NCBI RefSeq assembly: GCF_016461785.1
Contig: NZ_JAEMUH010000013.1
Coordinates: forward strand, 62,001 to 126,000
DNA length: 64,000 nucleotides
Reading direction: 5' to 3'
Source of the DNA: Marinomonas ostreistagni
Lineage (GTDB): Bacteria; Pseudomonadota; Gammaproteobacteria; Pseudomonadales; Marinomonadaceae
The translations under genes were made by a program, and so were the position numbers. The notes beneath the pieces are model-generated. The model was given only the letters and a program-made list of their open reading frames with translations, searched no databases and was not told the DNA's origin. This document shows, one piece after another, positions 1 to 10,116 of the stretch (position 1 is its first letter; each line of letters starts with the position of its first letter).

Positions 1-861
<861 letters not shown>

Positions 862-947
862 CTGTCGAAATAATAGCCAAACTAGCGCAACTATTTACAT
901 GAATAACATGCGCTTACCTTTTTTTTAACCATTGGAGAGTAAACACC

Positions 948-1274
948 ATGATCGCTTTGATCTCACCAGCTTATGCTGAAGGTGCTGCACCAGCTGACGC
1001 AGGGATTTTTAACCTTGTTTTGTTAGTTGGTTTTGTTGTTATCTTTTATTTCTTAATGTGGCGTCCACAAGCTAAACGTACTAAAGAGCATCGTAACTTG
1101 CTTGCCTCTTTAGCAAAAGGCACAGAGGTGGTAACAAACGGTGGTGTTCTAGGAAAAGTAACGAAAGTTGATGATAACTACGTTGTGCTAGAAGTTGCCG
1201 ACAACATTGAGATGAAATTCCAGAAATCTGCAGTTGGCGCAGTGTTGCCAAAAGGCACTCTGAAATCGATCTAA
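948..1274 (+). CDS. yajC: Sec translocon accessory subunit YajC
   Basis: Small single-pass inner-membrane protein that joins SecD and SecF next to SecYEG during protein export. It has 108 aa. An N-terminal hydrophobic segment at about residues 20–40 (FNLVLLVGFVVIFYFLMW) is followed by the family signature RPQAKRTKEH and a small cytoplasmic beta-rich domain with GTEVVTNGGVLGKV. The ATG is preceded by GGAGAG at 935–940, a good Shine-Dalgarno. It sits between tgt and secD. A perfect 11-bp hairpin follows the stop and may lower or tune read-through into secD. Family and role are certain; regulation is inferred. Confidence 0.97.
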   Translation: MIALISPAYAEGAAPADAGIFNLVLLVGFVVIFYFLMWRPQAKRTKEHRNLLASLAKGTEVVTNGGVLGKVTKVDDNYVVLEVADNIEMKFQKSAVGAVLPKGTLKSI

Positions 1275-1281
1275 TGTTATG

Positions 1282-1307
1282 AGAAAAGCGCCACTCGGCG
1301 CTTTTCT
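1282..1307 (+). terminator. Hairpin between yajC and secD, possible partial terminator
   Basis: Perfect 11-bp inverted repeat (arms 1282–1292 and 1297–1307, loop ACTC) ending in CTTTTCT. The U-tract is short and partly inside the stem, so it may be an attenuator or mRNA-stabilising stem rather than a full stop, because secD continues 42 bases downstream on the same strand. Confidence 0.55.
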
Positions 1308-1348
1308 GCTTTCTTGGTCATTTTCCTTTCAAGCTCCAAGGACCTTAC

Positions 1349-3202
1349 ATGCTTAACAAGTACCCCTTGTGGAAGTATTTGCTTATTCTGCTAGTGATCG
1401 CGCTAGGTGTTGTTTATGCGCTACCTAATTTATATCCAGACGATCCAGCACTTCAGCTCTCCACTCAAAAATCCACTTCTGTGGTTGACCAGCGCACTTT
1501 AGCCACGGCAGAAAAAGCCCTACAAGACGCTGGCATTGATTTAAAAGAAGCCGAAATTACCAGTGCAGGTGGCACGCTTCGTTTTAATAATGGCGAAGAC
1601 CAATTGGCCGCAAAACCAGTAATTGCTGCGGCATTGGGTGAGAATTACGTAGTTGCTCTGAACTTGGTTCCGACAACGCCTGAGTGGTTGTCTTCAATCG
1701 GAGCTGGCCCTGCAAAGCTGGGTCTAGATTTGCGTGGTGGTGTTCATTTTTTACTAGAAGTTGATACCCCTGCGGCGCTTAAGCAGCGTTTAGATGTGGC
1801 TGCAAGTGAAATGAAGAACAGCCTTCGTACTGAGCGTATTCGTTACCGCAGTGTTGAAGTAAGCGGTGGACAAATGTCGATTCGCTTCCTGCGTGAAGAA
1901 GATCAGCAGGCGGCGCTTGAGTTGTTGCAAGATGAATTTTCAGAGTATGTTTACTCGACTTCCTCTGAAGGAAATGACTATTTTGTAGAGGTTGGCTTTA
2001 CTGAGGCGGCCAGTGCAGAGGTTGAGGCCTATGCATTACAGCAGAACTTAACAACTTTGCGTAACCGTGTGAACGAACTGGGTGTTGCCGAGCCTTTGGT
2101 TCAGCGCCAAGGTAGCAATCGTATTGTAGTTGAGCTTCCTGGTGTCCAAGATACGGCCGCAGCCAAGCGTATTATCGGTGCTACGGCCAACCTAGAGTTT
2201 CGTCTTGAGGCTGGTTTAGATGCCAACGCATCAGATATTGACACACTGACATTCCGCGATGGTAGTGGTCGCACAGCACGTCTTGAGCGTGATGTGATCA
2301 TTACTGGTGATAGTGTTGCTGATGCGAATTCATCGTTTGATGAAAACGGTCGCCCGCAAGTAAACATCAGTCTTGACGGCAAAGGTGGTTCGCAAATGGC
2401 GCGTGTGACGCGTTCTGCAGTCGGCCGTAACATGGCAGTTGTGTTTATTGAGCATAAAAGTCGTAGCCGCTTTGTCGAAGGTGAAGATGGCAAACTTACA
2501 GAAGTTCGTCGTAGCTACAGTGAGAAGAGCATCATTTCTTTAGCAACAATCCAAACGACACTGGGTAACTCATTTCGCATCACGGGGCTGGATAGTCCAC
2601 GAGAGTCATCTGAGCTTGCTCTTTTGCTTCGTGCCGGTGCGTTGGCAGCGCCCATTTACTTTGTTGAAGAGCGTACCATTGGTCCAAGCCTAGGTGCTGA
2701 AAATATCCGTTTGGGTGTGTTGTCTGCGCAAATTGGTTTGCTTGTAGTGATGGCATTTATGCTGGTTTACTACAAAGTATTTGGTATCTTCGCCAATATT
2801 TCTTTGGCTCTAAACATTGTATTGCTGATGGCGTGTATGTCATTGCTTTCTGCAACGCTAACATTACCAGGCATTGCTGGTATCGTTTTGACCATGGGTA
2901 TGGCTGTGGACGCTAACGTGTTGATATTCTCCCGCATACGGGAAGAGCTCAAAGCGGGCTTGCCAAGTCAGCAGGCGATACATTCGGGCTTTAACCGTGC
3001 ATTCACCACAATTTTGGATGCAAACATCACAACATTGTTGGTGGCGGTGATTCTATTCGCAGTGGGTACAGGTCCTGTTAAAGGCTTCGCTGTAACACTT
3101 TCTCTTGGTATTTTGACGTCAATGTTTACAGCGATTGTTGTAACACGTGCCCAAATTAACTTGGTGTACGGTGGACGTAAAGATAAGCGCTTATTTATCT
3201 AG
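1349..3202 (+). CDS. secD: Protein translocase subunit SecD
   Basis: Inner-membrane RND-type subunit that uses the proton motive force to pull exported proteins from SecYEG on the periplasmic side. It has 617 aa, the usual gammaproteobacterial length. TM1 lies at residues 7–25, followed by the signature LGLDLRGGVHFLLEVD (about 125–140) and a large periplasmic P1 domain. The C-terminal five-TM block holds the TMGMAVDANVLIF and FNRAFTTILDANITTL motifs, with the conserved Asp residues of the proton path. It runs into secF after 14 bases, with AGGAGA before the secF ATG, so the two are co-transcribed. Nothing is missing. Confidence 0.98.
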   Translation: MLNKYPLWKYLLILLVIALGVVYALPNLYPDDPALQLSTQKSTSVVDQRTLATAEKALQDAGIDLKEAEITSAGGTLRFNNGEDQLAAKPVIAAALGENYVVALNLVPTTPEWLSSIGAGPAKLGLDLRGGVHFLLEVDTPAALKQRLDVAASEMKNSLRTERIRYRSVEVSGGQMSIRFLREEDQQAALELLQDEFSEYVYSTSSEGNDYFVEVGFTEAASAEVEAYALQQNLTTLRNRVNELGVAEPLVQRQGSNRIVVELPGVQDTAAAKRIIGATANLEFRLEAGLDANASDIDTLTFRDGSGRTARLERDVIITGDSVADANSSFDENGRPQVNISLDGKGGSQMARVTRSAVGRNMAVVFIEHKSRSRFVEGEDGKLTEVRRSYSEKSIISLATIQTTLGNSFRITGLDSPRESSELALLLRAGALAAPIYFVEERTIGPSLGAENIRLGVLSAQIGLLVVMAFMLVYYKVFGIFANISLALNIVLLMACMSLLSATLTLPGIAGIVLTMGMAVDANVLIFSRIREELKAGLPSQQAIHSGFNRAFTTILDANITTLLVAVILFAVGTGPVKGFAVTLSLGILTSMFTAIVVTRAQINLVYGGRKDKRLFI

Positions 3203-3216
3203 GAGACAGCGATACG

Positions 3217-4122
3217 ATGAATATTCCATTTATGGCAATGCGTAAAGTCGTCGCGATGTTTTCGATTGCGATGGTGCTGGTGTCCCTAGGTTCGATAGCG
3301 GTAAAAGGCTTGAAATTCGGTCTAGACTTCACTGGTGGTAGTTTAATCGAGGTGCAGTATACGGAAGCACCAGCGCTTGATGATGTTCGAACGCTATTGG
3401 CGGAAGGTAATTATCAGGATGTGACGGTGCAGAACTTTGGTTCGCCCGTCGATGTTGTGGTGCGTATGGGTAATGCATACACCCCAACTTTGGGTGATGA
3501 AGTGTTAAGCACTCTTCGCGATAACGGTAATGTGAAAGTGGAGCTGATGCGCTCTGAATACGTTGGTGGTCAGGTAGGCGAAGAACTGCGTGAACAGGGT
3601 GGTTTGGGCATGCTATTGGCGCTTGCGATCGTCATGGTTTACGTTGCAGTGCGCTTCCAGTTCAAGTTCTCTGTAGCATCCGTTGTGGCGCTTGCACACG
3701 ACGTAATCATTACGCTAGGTATCTTCTCGCTGTTTGAGCTTGAGTTTGATTTAACCGTATTGGCAGCTATCTTGGCGGTAATCGGTTACTCCTTGAACGA
3801 TACCATCGTAGTGTGTGACCGTATTCGTGAAAACTTCCGTATCATGCGTGATACCACGCCATACGATTTGATCAATGAGTCGATCAATCAGACGCTAGAC
3901 CGAACTATCATCACCTCTATGACAACCTTGTTTGTTCTGGTAGTGCTGTTCTTCTTCGGTGGAGAGAGTATCCATAACTTCTCTCTAGCATTGTTGATTG
4001 GTATTTTGATTGGTACTTATTCTTCTGTGTTTGTGGCGGCAAACTTGCTGCTAGCGCAGAACATCACTAGAGAAGATCTAGTGCCTACGCCAAAAGAAGA
4101 GATAGAAGACGAAATGCCATAG
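3217..4122 (+). CDS. secF: Protein translocase subunit SecF
   Basis: Partner of SecD in the SecDF complex of the inner membrane. It has 301 aa. TM1 lies at about residues 10–30, then the motif KFGLDFTGGSLIEVQY typical of SecF. A short periplasmic domain follows, and then five TM helices containing AVIGYSLNDTIVVCDRIREN (conserved Asp/Arg) and DRTIITSMTTLFVL. It is the last gene of the tgt-yajC-secD-secF run; a strong hairpin terminator begins 22 bases after its stop and the next gene is on the other strand. The start is supported by AGGAGA about 10 bases upstream. Confidence 0.98.
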   Translation: MNIPFMAMRKVVAMFSIAMVLVSLGSIAVKGLKFGLDFTGGSLIEVQYTEAPALDDVRTLLAEGNYQDVTVQNFGSPVDVVVRMGNAYTPTLGDEVLSTLRDNGNVKVELMRSEYVGGQVGEELREQGGLGMLLALAIVMVYVAVRFQFKFSVASVVALAHDVIITLGIFSLFELEFDLTVLAAILAVIGYSLNDTIVVCDRIRENFRIMRDTTPYDLINESINQTLDRTIITSMTTLFVLVVLFFFGGESIHNFSLALLIGILIGTYSSVFVAANLLLAQNITREDLVPTPKEEIEDEMP

Positions 4123-4144
4123 CAATTTCATTATTCTGTATATA

Positions 4145-4175
4145 AATAAGCCCGCATTCGCGGGCTTATTTTATT
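4145..4175. terminator. Bidirectional Rho-independent terminator, secF / psd
   Basis: Perfect 11-bp stem (4145–4155 with 4160–4170), loop ATTC, followed by TTATTT on the plus strand and preceded by an A-rich run that reads as a U-rich tail on the minus strand. It lies between the convergent secF and psd stops, so it can serve both. Confidence 0.85.
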
Positions 4176-4195
4176 TAGTCAGGTTTAAGCGGTTA

Positions 4196-5053
4196 TTATA
4201 CTGTCACTTTACCGAAGCTCATGCCCATACGTGTTTCAACTTCAGCAGCTAATTGACTTTCCCATTCGATTGCATCTTTTCCAAACAGTACGATTGCTGT
4301 TGAGCCTAATTTAAATCGCCCCATTTCTTCTCCTTTCTTCAGTTCGATGCTGGCAAGCTTCTCGTAGTCCCAAGTCTGAACTTGCTTGCTAAAAGGCGTG
4401 ACTTGACCAGTCCAGACCGTTTCAATGCTGGCTACGATCATGGCGCCGACTAAGATGACTGCCATTGGGCCTGCTGCGGTTTCAAAAAGGCACACGGTTC
4501 GCTCGTTTCGGGCAAATACATTTGGAATTTGCTCCGCCGTCACTTTATTCACAGAAAACAATTTGCCCGGCACGTGGATAGTTTTAATTAATTTACCATC
4601 AAGTGGCATATGAACTCGGTGGTAATCACGGGGCGATAAGTACACTGTTGCGAATTTACCTCCAAGGAATTGGTTGGATAATTCTGCATCGCCGCCTAAT
4701 AATTCTGTAAGACTGTAGCTATGGCCTTTGGCTTGGTAAATCGTGCCGTATTCAATGTTTCCTAGTTGGCTAATGGCACCATCGGCTGGGCAGGCAATTG
4801 TCTTATCGCCTTCAGTAATAGGGCGCAGCTCTGGTTTAATTGCACGAGTAAAGAAATCATTGAAATTTCGATAGCTTCTAGGGTCTTCATTGATTGCTTC
4901 ACTCATATTGACGTTGTATTTTTTGACAAATTGCTCAATAAAAGTGTTTTTAACAGATGTGTTTGTGCACTCTGCAATGCGCCCAACAAAACGAGACAAT
5001 GTTTTTTGTGGGACTATATGCTGAATAAAAGCAAAAACTTGATCTTTATTCAC
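4196..5053 (-). CDS. psd: Phosphatidylserine decarboxylase proenzyme
   Basis: Converts phosphatidylserine to phosphatidylethanolamine at the inner membrane. It has 285 aa, typical of the family. It contains the LGST self-cleavage site (in FKLGSTAIVLFG, about residue 250), where Ser becomes the pyruvoyl cofactor, giving a long beta chain and a short alpha chain. Other family motifs are RSYRNFNDFFTRAIKPELRP and YLSPRDYHRVHMPLDG, with the His of the catalytic centre. It is transcribed with the upstream HDOD gene (18-base gap). It ends facing secF across a shared terminator. Pseudomonas has a comparable psd–HDOD–motAB neighbourhood, to my recollection with an extra rhodanese gene that is absent here. 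Confidence 0.97.
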   Translation of the reverse strand: MNKDQVFAFIQHIVPQKTLSRFVGRIAECTNTSVKNTFIEQFVKKYNVNMSEAINEDPRSYRNFNDFFTRAIKPELRPITEGDKTIACPADGAISQLGNIEYGTIYQAKGHSYSLTELLGGDAELSNQFLGGKFATVYLSPRDYHRVHMPLDGKLIKTIHVPGKLFSVNKVTAEQIPNVFARNERTVCLFETAAGPMAVILVGAMIVASIETVWTGQVTPFSKQVQTWDYEKLASIELKKGEEMGRFKLGSTAIVLFGKDAIEWESQLAAEVETRMGMSFGKVTV

Positions 5054-5071
5054 GGTTATTCCTAGCGTTGA

Positions 5072-6544
5072 TTATATGTCTGCAAGTTTGATGACTTTTT
5101 TAAAGGTGTCAAACTGCTCTCGATTAAGTTGAGCTTGTCCAATAAGCCAGTAGATATAGGTATTTTCTTCGTCCACTGGTGAGGACGCTAAAAACAAATG
5201 TTGATTGGCTTCAAATAAATTCTCAGTTCCAGGTGGCATGTCTTTGATCATGTTCATGAGTTTCTGGTGATCAAAGTGCACGGCAACACGCTTACTGGTC
5301 AGCTTGGCGATTACTGAGGATGGTGTGCTCCAGCGGATGCTTTTTAGTTTATCTGTCTCTAAGCCAAATTGTAGGATCGGTTTGAGCTTATCATCCCTTT
5401 TGTTGTGATGCAGTATGAGGACTTTGTTACTCGAACCTTTAAAAAGGGTAAGCAATGCTTTTAGAGCAAGGGTTGTACGTTGCTTGCTATCAGTAACCCC
5501 TTTTAATTTTGTCTGTAATTGACTTAGTGGATTACTTGTCTTTTTAGTCGTAGTACTTGTAGATGTAGTGCGAGTATACAAGATTGGAGAGAGAAGTTGC
5601 GCGGCTAGACTGGCTTTTCCTGATGGCTTTTCTTCTCTAGCGGCTTCGGTCGTCGCAAAGTGGGTGATTTGTATGGCATCACCAAGTCGAATATGTAATA
5701 TAGCTGCAATAACTCGAAAGAAAAATGGCAGATTTTTACTGCCCCAACCGACAATATTGGCCTCATGAGACACTCTGGTCGCACAGTAGGCTAGGGTAAG
5801 AGGTCCATTCATTAATATAGTGATTCGTTTATCTTCAGCAAAGCCTGGAAGCTGCTCAGGGGTGTGCGTGAGTCGCGCTATACTTTGTAGCTCTTCAGCG
5901 GTAGGTACTTGATCTGTTAGAAATGAATCAATGATAACAGTAGGTGCTTTCCAGTGCTTAAATAGAGCAACGGTTAACTCGTCGATCCGGCAACCTAGAA
6001 TTGCTACTTCAGCTCTATTGCTGCTTTCCCCACGACGAACTCTTTGAGTGATTTGAGACATCTCTGCAAATGAATGAAACCATAACAGCCAGCGGATCGC
6101 ATCTCGAAAAAAAGTGATCCAGTAAACGTCCTCTACATGGCTTATTTTCTTCTCAATAGCCCATCGCCTAGCAATTGAGGCAGCTTCATAACTGATTTGA
6201 ACTTCTCTTAAAAACGCAGCATGGGCATCATGGTTCTTATTGATGTTTACGGGCTCAAGTGTGTCGAATACTTTGCCAATTCCGGACATTCCAATCATTG
6301 AAGCGGCATGGATGGGGCTTTTTATGTCATTACGTTTGTACTCAACGATAGTGTTTGCTTGGTTAAGAATTGCGAAAGCAAGAAGCGGCTCTGATGCAAT
6401 GTTTTTTTGCATGCGATCAAGTGTTTCGTCAGGCGTTTTAACTTGTTTCTTGAGTTTAGCAATGCTGTCAGAGCCAACTGGAAACTTCCTGTCTTGCAGA
6501 TAGAGTAGCCATTCGTTAAGGCCAAAGGGTGACTTATTCTTCAT
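5072..6544 (-). CDS. HDOD-domain signalling protein
   Basis: 490 aa without membrane segments. Residues about 12–290 look like an HDOD domain, the HD-like fold without the phosphohydrolase metal site: the opening GLNEWLLYLQDRKFPVGSDS and the block IHAASMIGMSGIGKVFDTL match the family. A Ser/Thr-rich linker (about 325–340, TSTSTTTKK) leads to a C-terminal region of about 150 aa (LALKALLTLFKGSSNKVLIL and onward) with the look of a GAF-like sensory domain; that second assignment is inference. Such proteins often act in motility, c-di-GMP or stress signalling. It is divergent from motA (128-base gap) and upstream of psd. No substrate or ligand can be named. Confidence 0.8.
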   Translation of the reverse strand: MKNKSPFGLNEWLLYLQDRKFPVGSDSIAKLKKQVKTPDETLDRMQKNIASEPLLAFAILNQANTIVEYKRNDIKSPIHAASMIGMSGIGKVFDTLEPVNINKNHDAHAAFLREVQISYEAASIARRWAIEKKISHVEDVYWITFFRDAIRWLLWFHSFAEMSQITQRVRRGESSNRAEVAILGCRIDELTVALFKHWKAPTVIIDSFLTDQVPTAEELQSIARLTHTPEQLPGFAEDKRITILMNGPLTLAYCATRVSHEANIVGWGSKNLPFFFRVIAAILHIRLGDAIQITHFATTEAAREEKPSGKASLAAQLLSPILYTRTTSTSTTTKKTSNPLSQLQTKLKGVTDSKQRTTLALKALLTLFKGSSNKVLILHHNKRDDKLKPILQFGLETDKLKSIRWSTPSSVIAKLTSKRVAVHFDHQKLMNMIKDMPPGTENLFEANQHLFLASSPVDEENTYIYWLIGQAQLNREQFDTFKKVIKLADI

Positions 6545-6672
6545 AGCTCGTTACATTTAAGGCTCAAGGCATTGTTAAATAATCTTTTTAACATCATATT
6601 AATTGCTTAGATGTTTCCATCATACTGTATATTGTCTAGCGAGCATACACTGTCAAAAACTAGGATGAAATT

Positions 6673-7527
6673 ATGTTTGTAATTGCTGGAGTGCTGATTG
6701 TAATCATTAGTGTTGTGTCAGGCTATCTAGCGTCACATGGAGAGATGCTTGCGTTATGGCAGCCATTTGAAGTTTTAATTATATGTGGGGCAGCCTTAGG
6801 TGCTTTCCTCATTGCAAATCCAGCTAACTTACAAAAGAAGACGTTTAAGCTATTGCCCCAAGTTTTATTAGGGAGTCGCCATGGTAGTGCCTTCTATGAG
6901 CAGCTATTAACGTGTGTGTACAGCTTATTTCAAAGGAGTCGACAAGAGGGCTTTTTATCAATTGAGCAAGATGTTGAATCACCATTTGATAGTGAATTAT
7001 TTCTTCGGTTTCCTGATGTCGTTCGTGATCACGAATTGGTGCAGTTTTTTACTGATAATTATCGAGTGTTTACGATTACGGGGCTCCCATCACACGAATT
7101 AGAAGCCATGATGGATGCAGAGCTAGAGCTTATATCGGAAGAACTAGTTGCTCCAGGGCATGCTGTTAATAGGGTGGCTGAAGCGCTTCCAGGGTTTGGT
7201 ATTGTGGCAGCAGTGTTAGGTATCGTCATTACAATGGGGTCAATCGGTGGGCCGATGGATGAGATCGGGGCCCATGTGGCGGCCGCCTTGGTAGGAACAT
7301 TTCTTGGCGTCTTCTTTGCCTATGGTTTTGTGGGGCCTTTCTCTGCTCACCTTGAACGCTTGGGAGAGCAAGAGCTTCAAGCTTACTTATGCGTAAAGGC
7401 TTGTTTAACCGCTATGGCTTCAGGTCATCCGCCAACGATTTCAGTCGAAGCGGGTCGTAAAATGCTACCTCCGCATTTACGACCTAGTTTTGTAGAGCTT
7501 TCCGAGCTTGTGAAACAATTCCGCTAG
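6673..7527 (+). CDS. motA: Flagellar motor stator protein MotA
   Basis: Inner-membrane half of the flagellar stator ion channel, driving rotation by contacting FliG. It has 284 aa with four predicted TM segments (about 1–20, 33–50, 170–190, 205–225). The large cytoplasmic loop carries the charged pair known from E. coli MotA: Arg in RSRQEG and Glu in SIEQDVE. The conserved Pro of TM3 is in EALPGFGIVAAVLGIVITMG. The sequence is closer to proton-type MotA than to the shorter sodium PomA, but ion choice is inferred. motB follows after 8 bases, so the two are coupled. No other flagellar genes are in the window. Confidence 0.96.
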   Translation: MFVIAGVLIVIISVVSGYLASHGEMLALWQPFEVLIICGAALGAFLIANPANLQKKTFKLLPQVLLGSRHGSAFYEQLLTCVYSLFQRSRQEGFLSIEQDVESPFDSELFLRFPDVVRDHELVQFFTDNYRVFTITGLPSHELEAMMDAELELISEELVAPGHAVNRVAEALPGFGIVAAVLGIVITMGSIGGPMDEIGAHVAAALVGTFLGVFFAYGFVGPFSAHLERLGEQELQAYLCVKACLTAMASGHPPTISVEAGRKMLPPHLRPSFVELSELVKQFR

Positions 7528-7535
7528 GTGCTCAT

Positions 7536-8438
7536 ATGAATCAATATGAACCTGTAATTCGTCGAGTAAAGAAAGTTAAAAAAGGCGGTCATCATGGTGG
7601 CGCATGGAAGATTGCCTTAGCGGACTTTGCTTTGGCTATGATGGCTTTTTTTCTGGTGCTCTGGATTATAAATGTGGCATCGCCTGAAGAGCTTGCGGCG
7701 ATAGAAGGTTACTTTAATGACCCAGTTGGAGTATCGACTTCAGGTTATGGGACAAAGCCAATCGACTTGGGTGGAAGCCCAGCAAAAAGTACCGAAAGAA
7801 AACTTGATTTAGATTTGCCTGAGCCCGGTAGTACGCCAGAGGCATCTGATGAGCAGATGTTACGTTCGGGCAATGATGGCGACAAGTTAGAGAAAATGAA
7901 TGCTATGTTAGTTGAGCAGTTCAAGAGCTTAGATCGTGTCAACTCTAACGAGCATAATATGAAAATCGAGATAACGCCTGAAGGTGTTCGTATCACTCTT
8001 ATTGATGACCCTGATAAACCAATGTTTGAACGGGGGAGTTCTCAATTAGTTCCGGATATGGAGAATACTCTTCTCTCGATGGCTGCCATTTTTAAACAGA
8101 TTCAAAATCCAATTGTTATCACGGGGCACACTGATTCATCGACGTATATTGGTAGTGGCTTTCAAGACAATTGGGATTTATCAAGTGAGCGTGCAAACGC
8201 TGCAAAACGAGTATTGTTAGAGGGCGGTTTGGAACACAGACGTATTGCTCAAGTCATTGGTCTTGCTGATACCGTACCTTATAATCGGGTGGATCCTCAA
8301 AGTGATGAAAATAGAAGGATTTCTATAACATTGATGACAGACGAGGCCTATAAACGTTTATTGACAAGTGCTCGGCTTAGGTATGGTGGTCAGCAAGTAG
8401 AACTGGATTCAAGTATGACCCCAGAAACAGTTTTCTAG
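7536..8438 (+). CDS. motB: Flagellar motor stator protein MotB
   Basis: Stator subunit that carries the ion-binding Asp and anchors the stator to peptidoglycan. It has 300 aa. The N-terminal basic stretch RRVKKVKKGGHHGG precedes the single TM helix WKIALADFALAMMAFFLVLW, with the channel aspartate at residue 30 (usually within WKIAYADF; here Leu replaces Tyr). A flexible linker with proline-rich acidic sequence spans about residues 70–130. The C-terminal OmpA-like domain holds VITGHTDSS and the NRRISITLM end motif. Its stop lies 20 bases from the convergent rsgA stop, leaving no room for a separate terminator. Confidence 0.96.
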   Translation: MNQYEPVIRRVKKVKKGGHHGGAWKIALADFALAMMAFFLVLWIINVASPEELAAIEGYFNDPVGVSTSGYGTKPIDLGGSPAKSTERKLDLDLPEPGSTPEASDEQMLRSGNDGDKLEKMNAMLVEQFKSLDRVNSNEHNMKIEITPEGVRITLIDDPDKPMFERGSSQLVPDMENTLLSMAAIFKQIQNPIVITGHTDSSTYIGSGFQDNWDLSSERANAAKRVLLEGGLEHRRIAQVIGLADTVPYNRVDPQSDENRRISITLMTDEAYKRLLTSARLRYGGQQVELDSSMTPETVF

Positions 8439-8458
8439 GGCCATAATTAAGAAGGCTG

Positions 8459-9493
8459 TTAAAATGCGTCATTATCACGAATAGATTGACGGATACGCAA
8501 ATAACTTTCAAATCGATGGGGTGTGATCTCGCCCTTTTCTAATGCATCGCGAATGGCGCAACCGGGTTCTTGTTCATGAGAGCAGTCACGAAACTTGCAG
8601 TAGCCCAAGTGAGGGCGGAACTCAGTAAAGCCTTCAAGTAGCTCATCTTCACTGATGTGCCATAGACCGAATTCACGTATCCCAGGGGAGTCAATTAAGT
8701 CACCGCCAGAAGGCATGTGAAACAAACGAGCTGTTGTGGTGGTATGCGTGCCTTTCTTGCGCTTCTGTGACAGCTCGCCCACGCTAATTTCAATGTCAGG
8801 CAATAACGTTCCGATCAGTGAGGATTTGCCTACTCCAGACTGCCCAACGAAGACGCTAATGCGATCTTGCAAAAAACCGTAAAGCTGGCTCATGCCTTCC
8901 GCGTCTTTGGTTGATGTGCGTATAACACGATAGCCAAGATCCACGTATGTGCTGAGAAGGTTCTCAAGCTCTTCTTTGTTGGATTCGTCAATCAAATCAC
9001 ACTTATTCAAAAGAATGACAGGCGGAATGTCGACCGTTTCTGCTGCGACAAGGTAACGGTCAATCAGATTGGCATGTGGCACAGGTTCGGCGGCGATTAC
9101 TACCACAATAAAGTCGATGTTCGCTGCAACAGGTTTTAAGCGACCGTGCATGTCTGGACGCTGTAGCAAGGTGTCACGATCTGCGCGAGCGACTACGACG
9201 CCACCTTCATGTTGCTTGGGGCGCCAAACAACCTTATCACCAGTGACCAATTGGCCAAGATTTGCGCGCATATTGCAACGAGTGCTGATGCCTAGATGTG
9301 GTTCTTGTGTGCCTTCGACTTCTACTTGGGTACCAAAGTGAGAAATGATGATGCCCTCGGTTTCAGGGCCAAGATCCGATGATTGCAATGTCTCTTCTGC
9401 GCGATCAGCGCGCTTTTGAGTGCGCTCCATACGTTCTTTTTGAATACGCTCAATGCGCCAGGCTTGTTGTTTGGTCAGCTTTCGTTTTGACAT
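8459..9493 (-). CDS. rsgA: Small ribosomal subunit biogenesis GTPase RsgA
   Basis: Circularly permuted GTPase that checks late 30S maturation and removes RbfA. It has 344 aa. Order of parts: basic N-terminal helix, OB-fold (about 45–110), then the permuted G motifs, with NKCD (G4) before the P-loop GQSGVGKSS and DSPG (G3). The C-terminal zinc motif follows (GYCKFRDCSHEQEPGC). The N-terminal SKRKLTKQQAWRIERIQ is typical. It is divergent from orn across a 74-base gap holding a perfect TATAAT on the plus strand. rsgA next to orn is conserved in gammaproteobacteria. Identification is firm. Confidence 0.97.
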   Translation of the reverse strand: MSKRKLTKQQAWRIERIQKERMERTQKRADRAEETLQSSDLGPETEGIIISHFGTQVEVEGTQEPHLGISTRCNMRANLGQLVTGDKVVWRPKQHEGGVVVARADRDTLLQRPDMHGRLKPVAANIDFIVVVIAAEPVPHANLIDRYLVAAETVDIPPVILLNKCDLIDESNKEELENLLSTYVDLGYRVIRTSTKDAEGMSQLYGFLQDRISVFVGQSGVGKSSLIGTLLPDIEISVGELSQKRKKGTHTTTTARLFHMPSGGDLIDSPGIREFGLWHISEDELLEGFTEFRPHLGYCKFRDCSHEQEPGCAIRDALEKGEITPHRFESYLRIRQSIRDNDAF

Positions 9494-9505
9494 TCGTATT
9501 TGTAG

Positions 9506-9534
9506 GTCGTTAATTTAAACGCATAGAGTATAAT
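9506..9534 (+). promoter_or_regulatory. Probable orn promoter (consensus -10)
   Basis: A perfect -10 box TATAAT lies at 9529–9534 in the rsgA–orn divergent gap, 33 bases before the orn ATG. At 17-bp spacing the -35 position (9506–9511, GTCGTT) is a poor match, so an activator or a weak promoter is possible. Confidence 0.5.
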
Positions 9535-9567
9535 GGACGGCAATTAAAATACAGGATTGAGTGCGAT

Positions 9568-10116
9568 ATGAGTTACAGCGAAGACAACCTAATCTGGATT
9601 GATTTAGAAATGACCGGATTAGAGCCTGAAACAGACACGATAATTGAGATTGCGACCATCGTAACGGATAAGGATCTGAATGTTTTAGGTCGAGGCCCTA
9701 ACTTGGCCGTTCATCAAGACAAAGTTGTAATGGATGCCATGGATGAATGGTGTACTACTCATCATGGTCAGTCAGGTTTAACTGAACGGGTGCTTAACTC
9801 TGATATTTCGATGACTGAGGCTGAAGCGCAGACCATTGCGTTTTTGGAGCAGTTTGTGCCCCCTGGAAAATCGCCCATTTGCGGTAATAGCGTCGGTCAA
9901 GACCGTCGTTTCTTATACCGCTACATGCCAAAACTTGAAGCGTATTTCCATTACCGTTACATTGATGTGAGTACGATCAAAGAGCTGGCAAAACGCTGGA
10001 AGCCAGAAGCGTTAGATGGATTTGAGAAAAAGGGCGCACATTTGGCTCTTGATGACATTATCGAGTCAATTGAAGAGCTGAAACACTACCGCAAGACTAT
10101 GTTTGGACTTGGTTAA
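9568..10116 (+). CDS. orn: Oligoribonuclease
   Basis: DEDDh 3'-5' exonuclease that degrades 2–5 nt RNA fragments and pGpG from c-di-GMP turnover; normally essential. It has 182 aa, the standard length. The first catalytic acids are in [16 protein letters not shown]. The family block [31 protein letters not shown] follows, and the last His/Asp pair is in [10 protein letters not shown]. It is transcribed away from rsgA from its own -10 box and precedes nnr by 115 bases. Its product would act downstream of the diguanylate cyclase at 23.4 kb by removing pGpG; that link is inferred. Confidence 0.98.
   Translation: MSYSEDNLIWIDLEMTGLEPETDTIIEIATIVTDKDLNVLGRGPNLAVHQDKVVMDAMDEWCTTHHGQSGLTERVLNSDISMTEAEAQTIAFLEQFVPPGKSPICGNSVGQDRRFLYRYMPKLEAYFHYRYIDVSTIKELAKRWKPEALDGFEKKGAHLALDDIIESIEELKHYRKTMFGLG

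Noticed and set aside
4766..5065. 99-codon plus-strand ORF opposite psd
   Set aside because: Fully antisense to conserved psd with no recognisable features.
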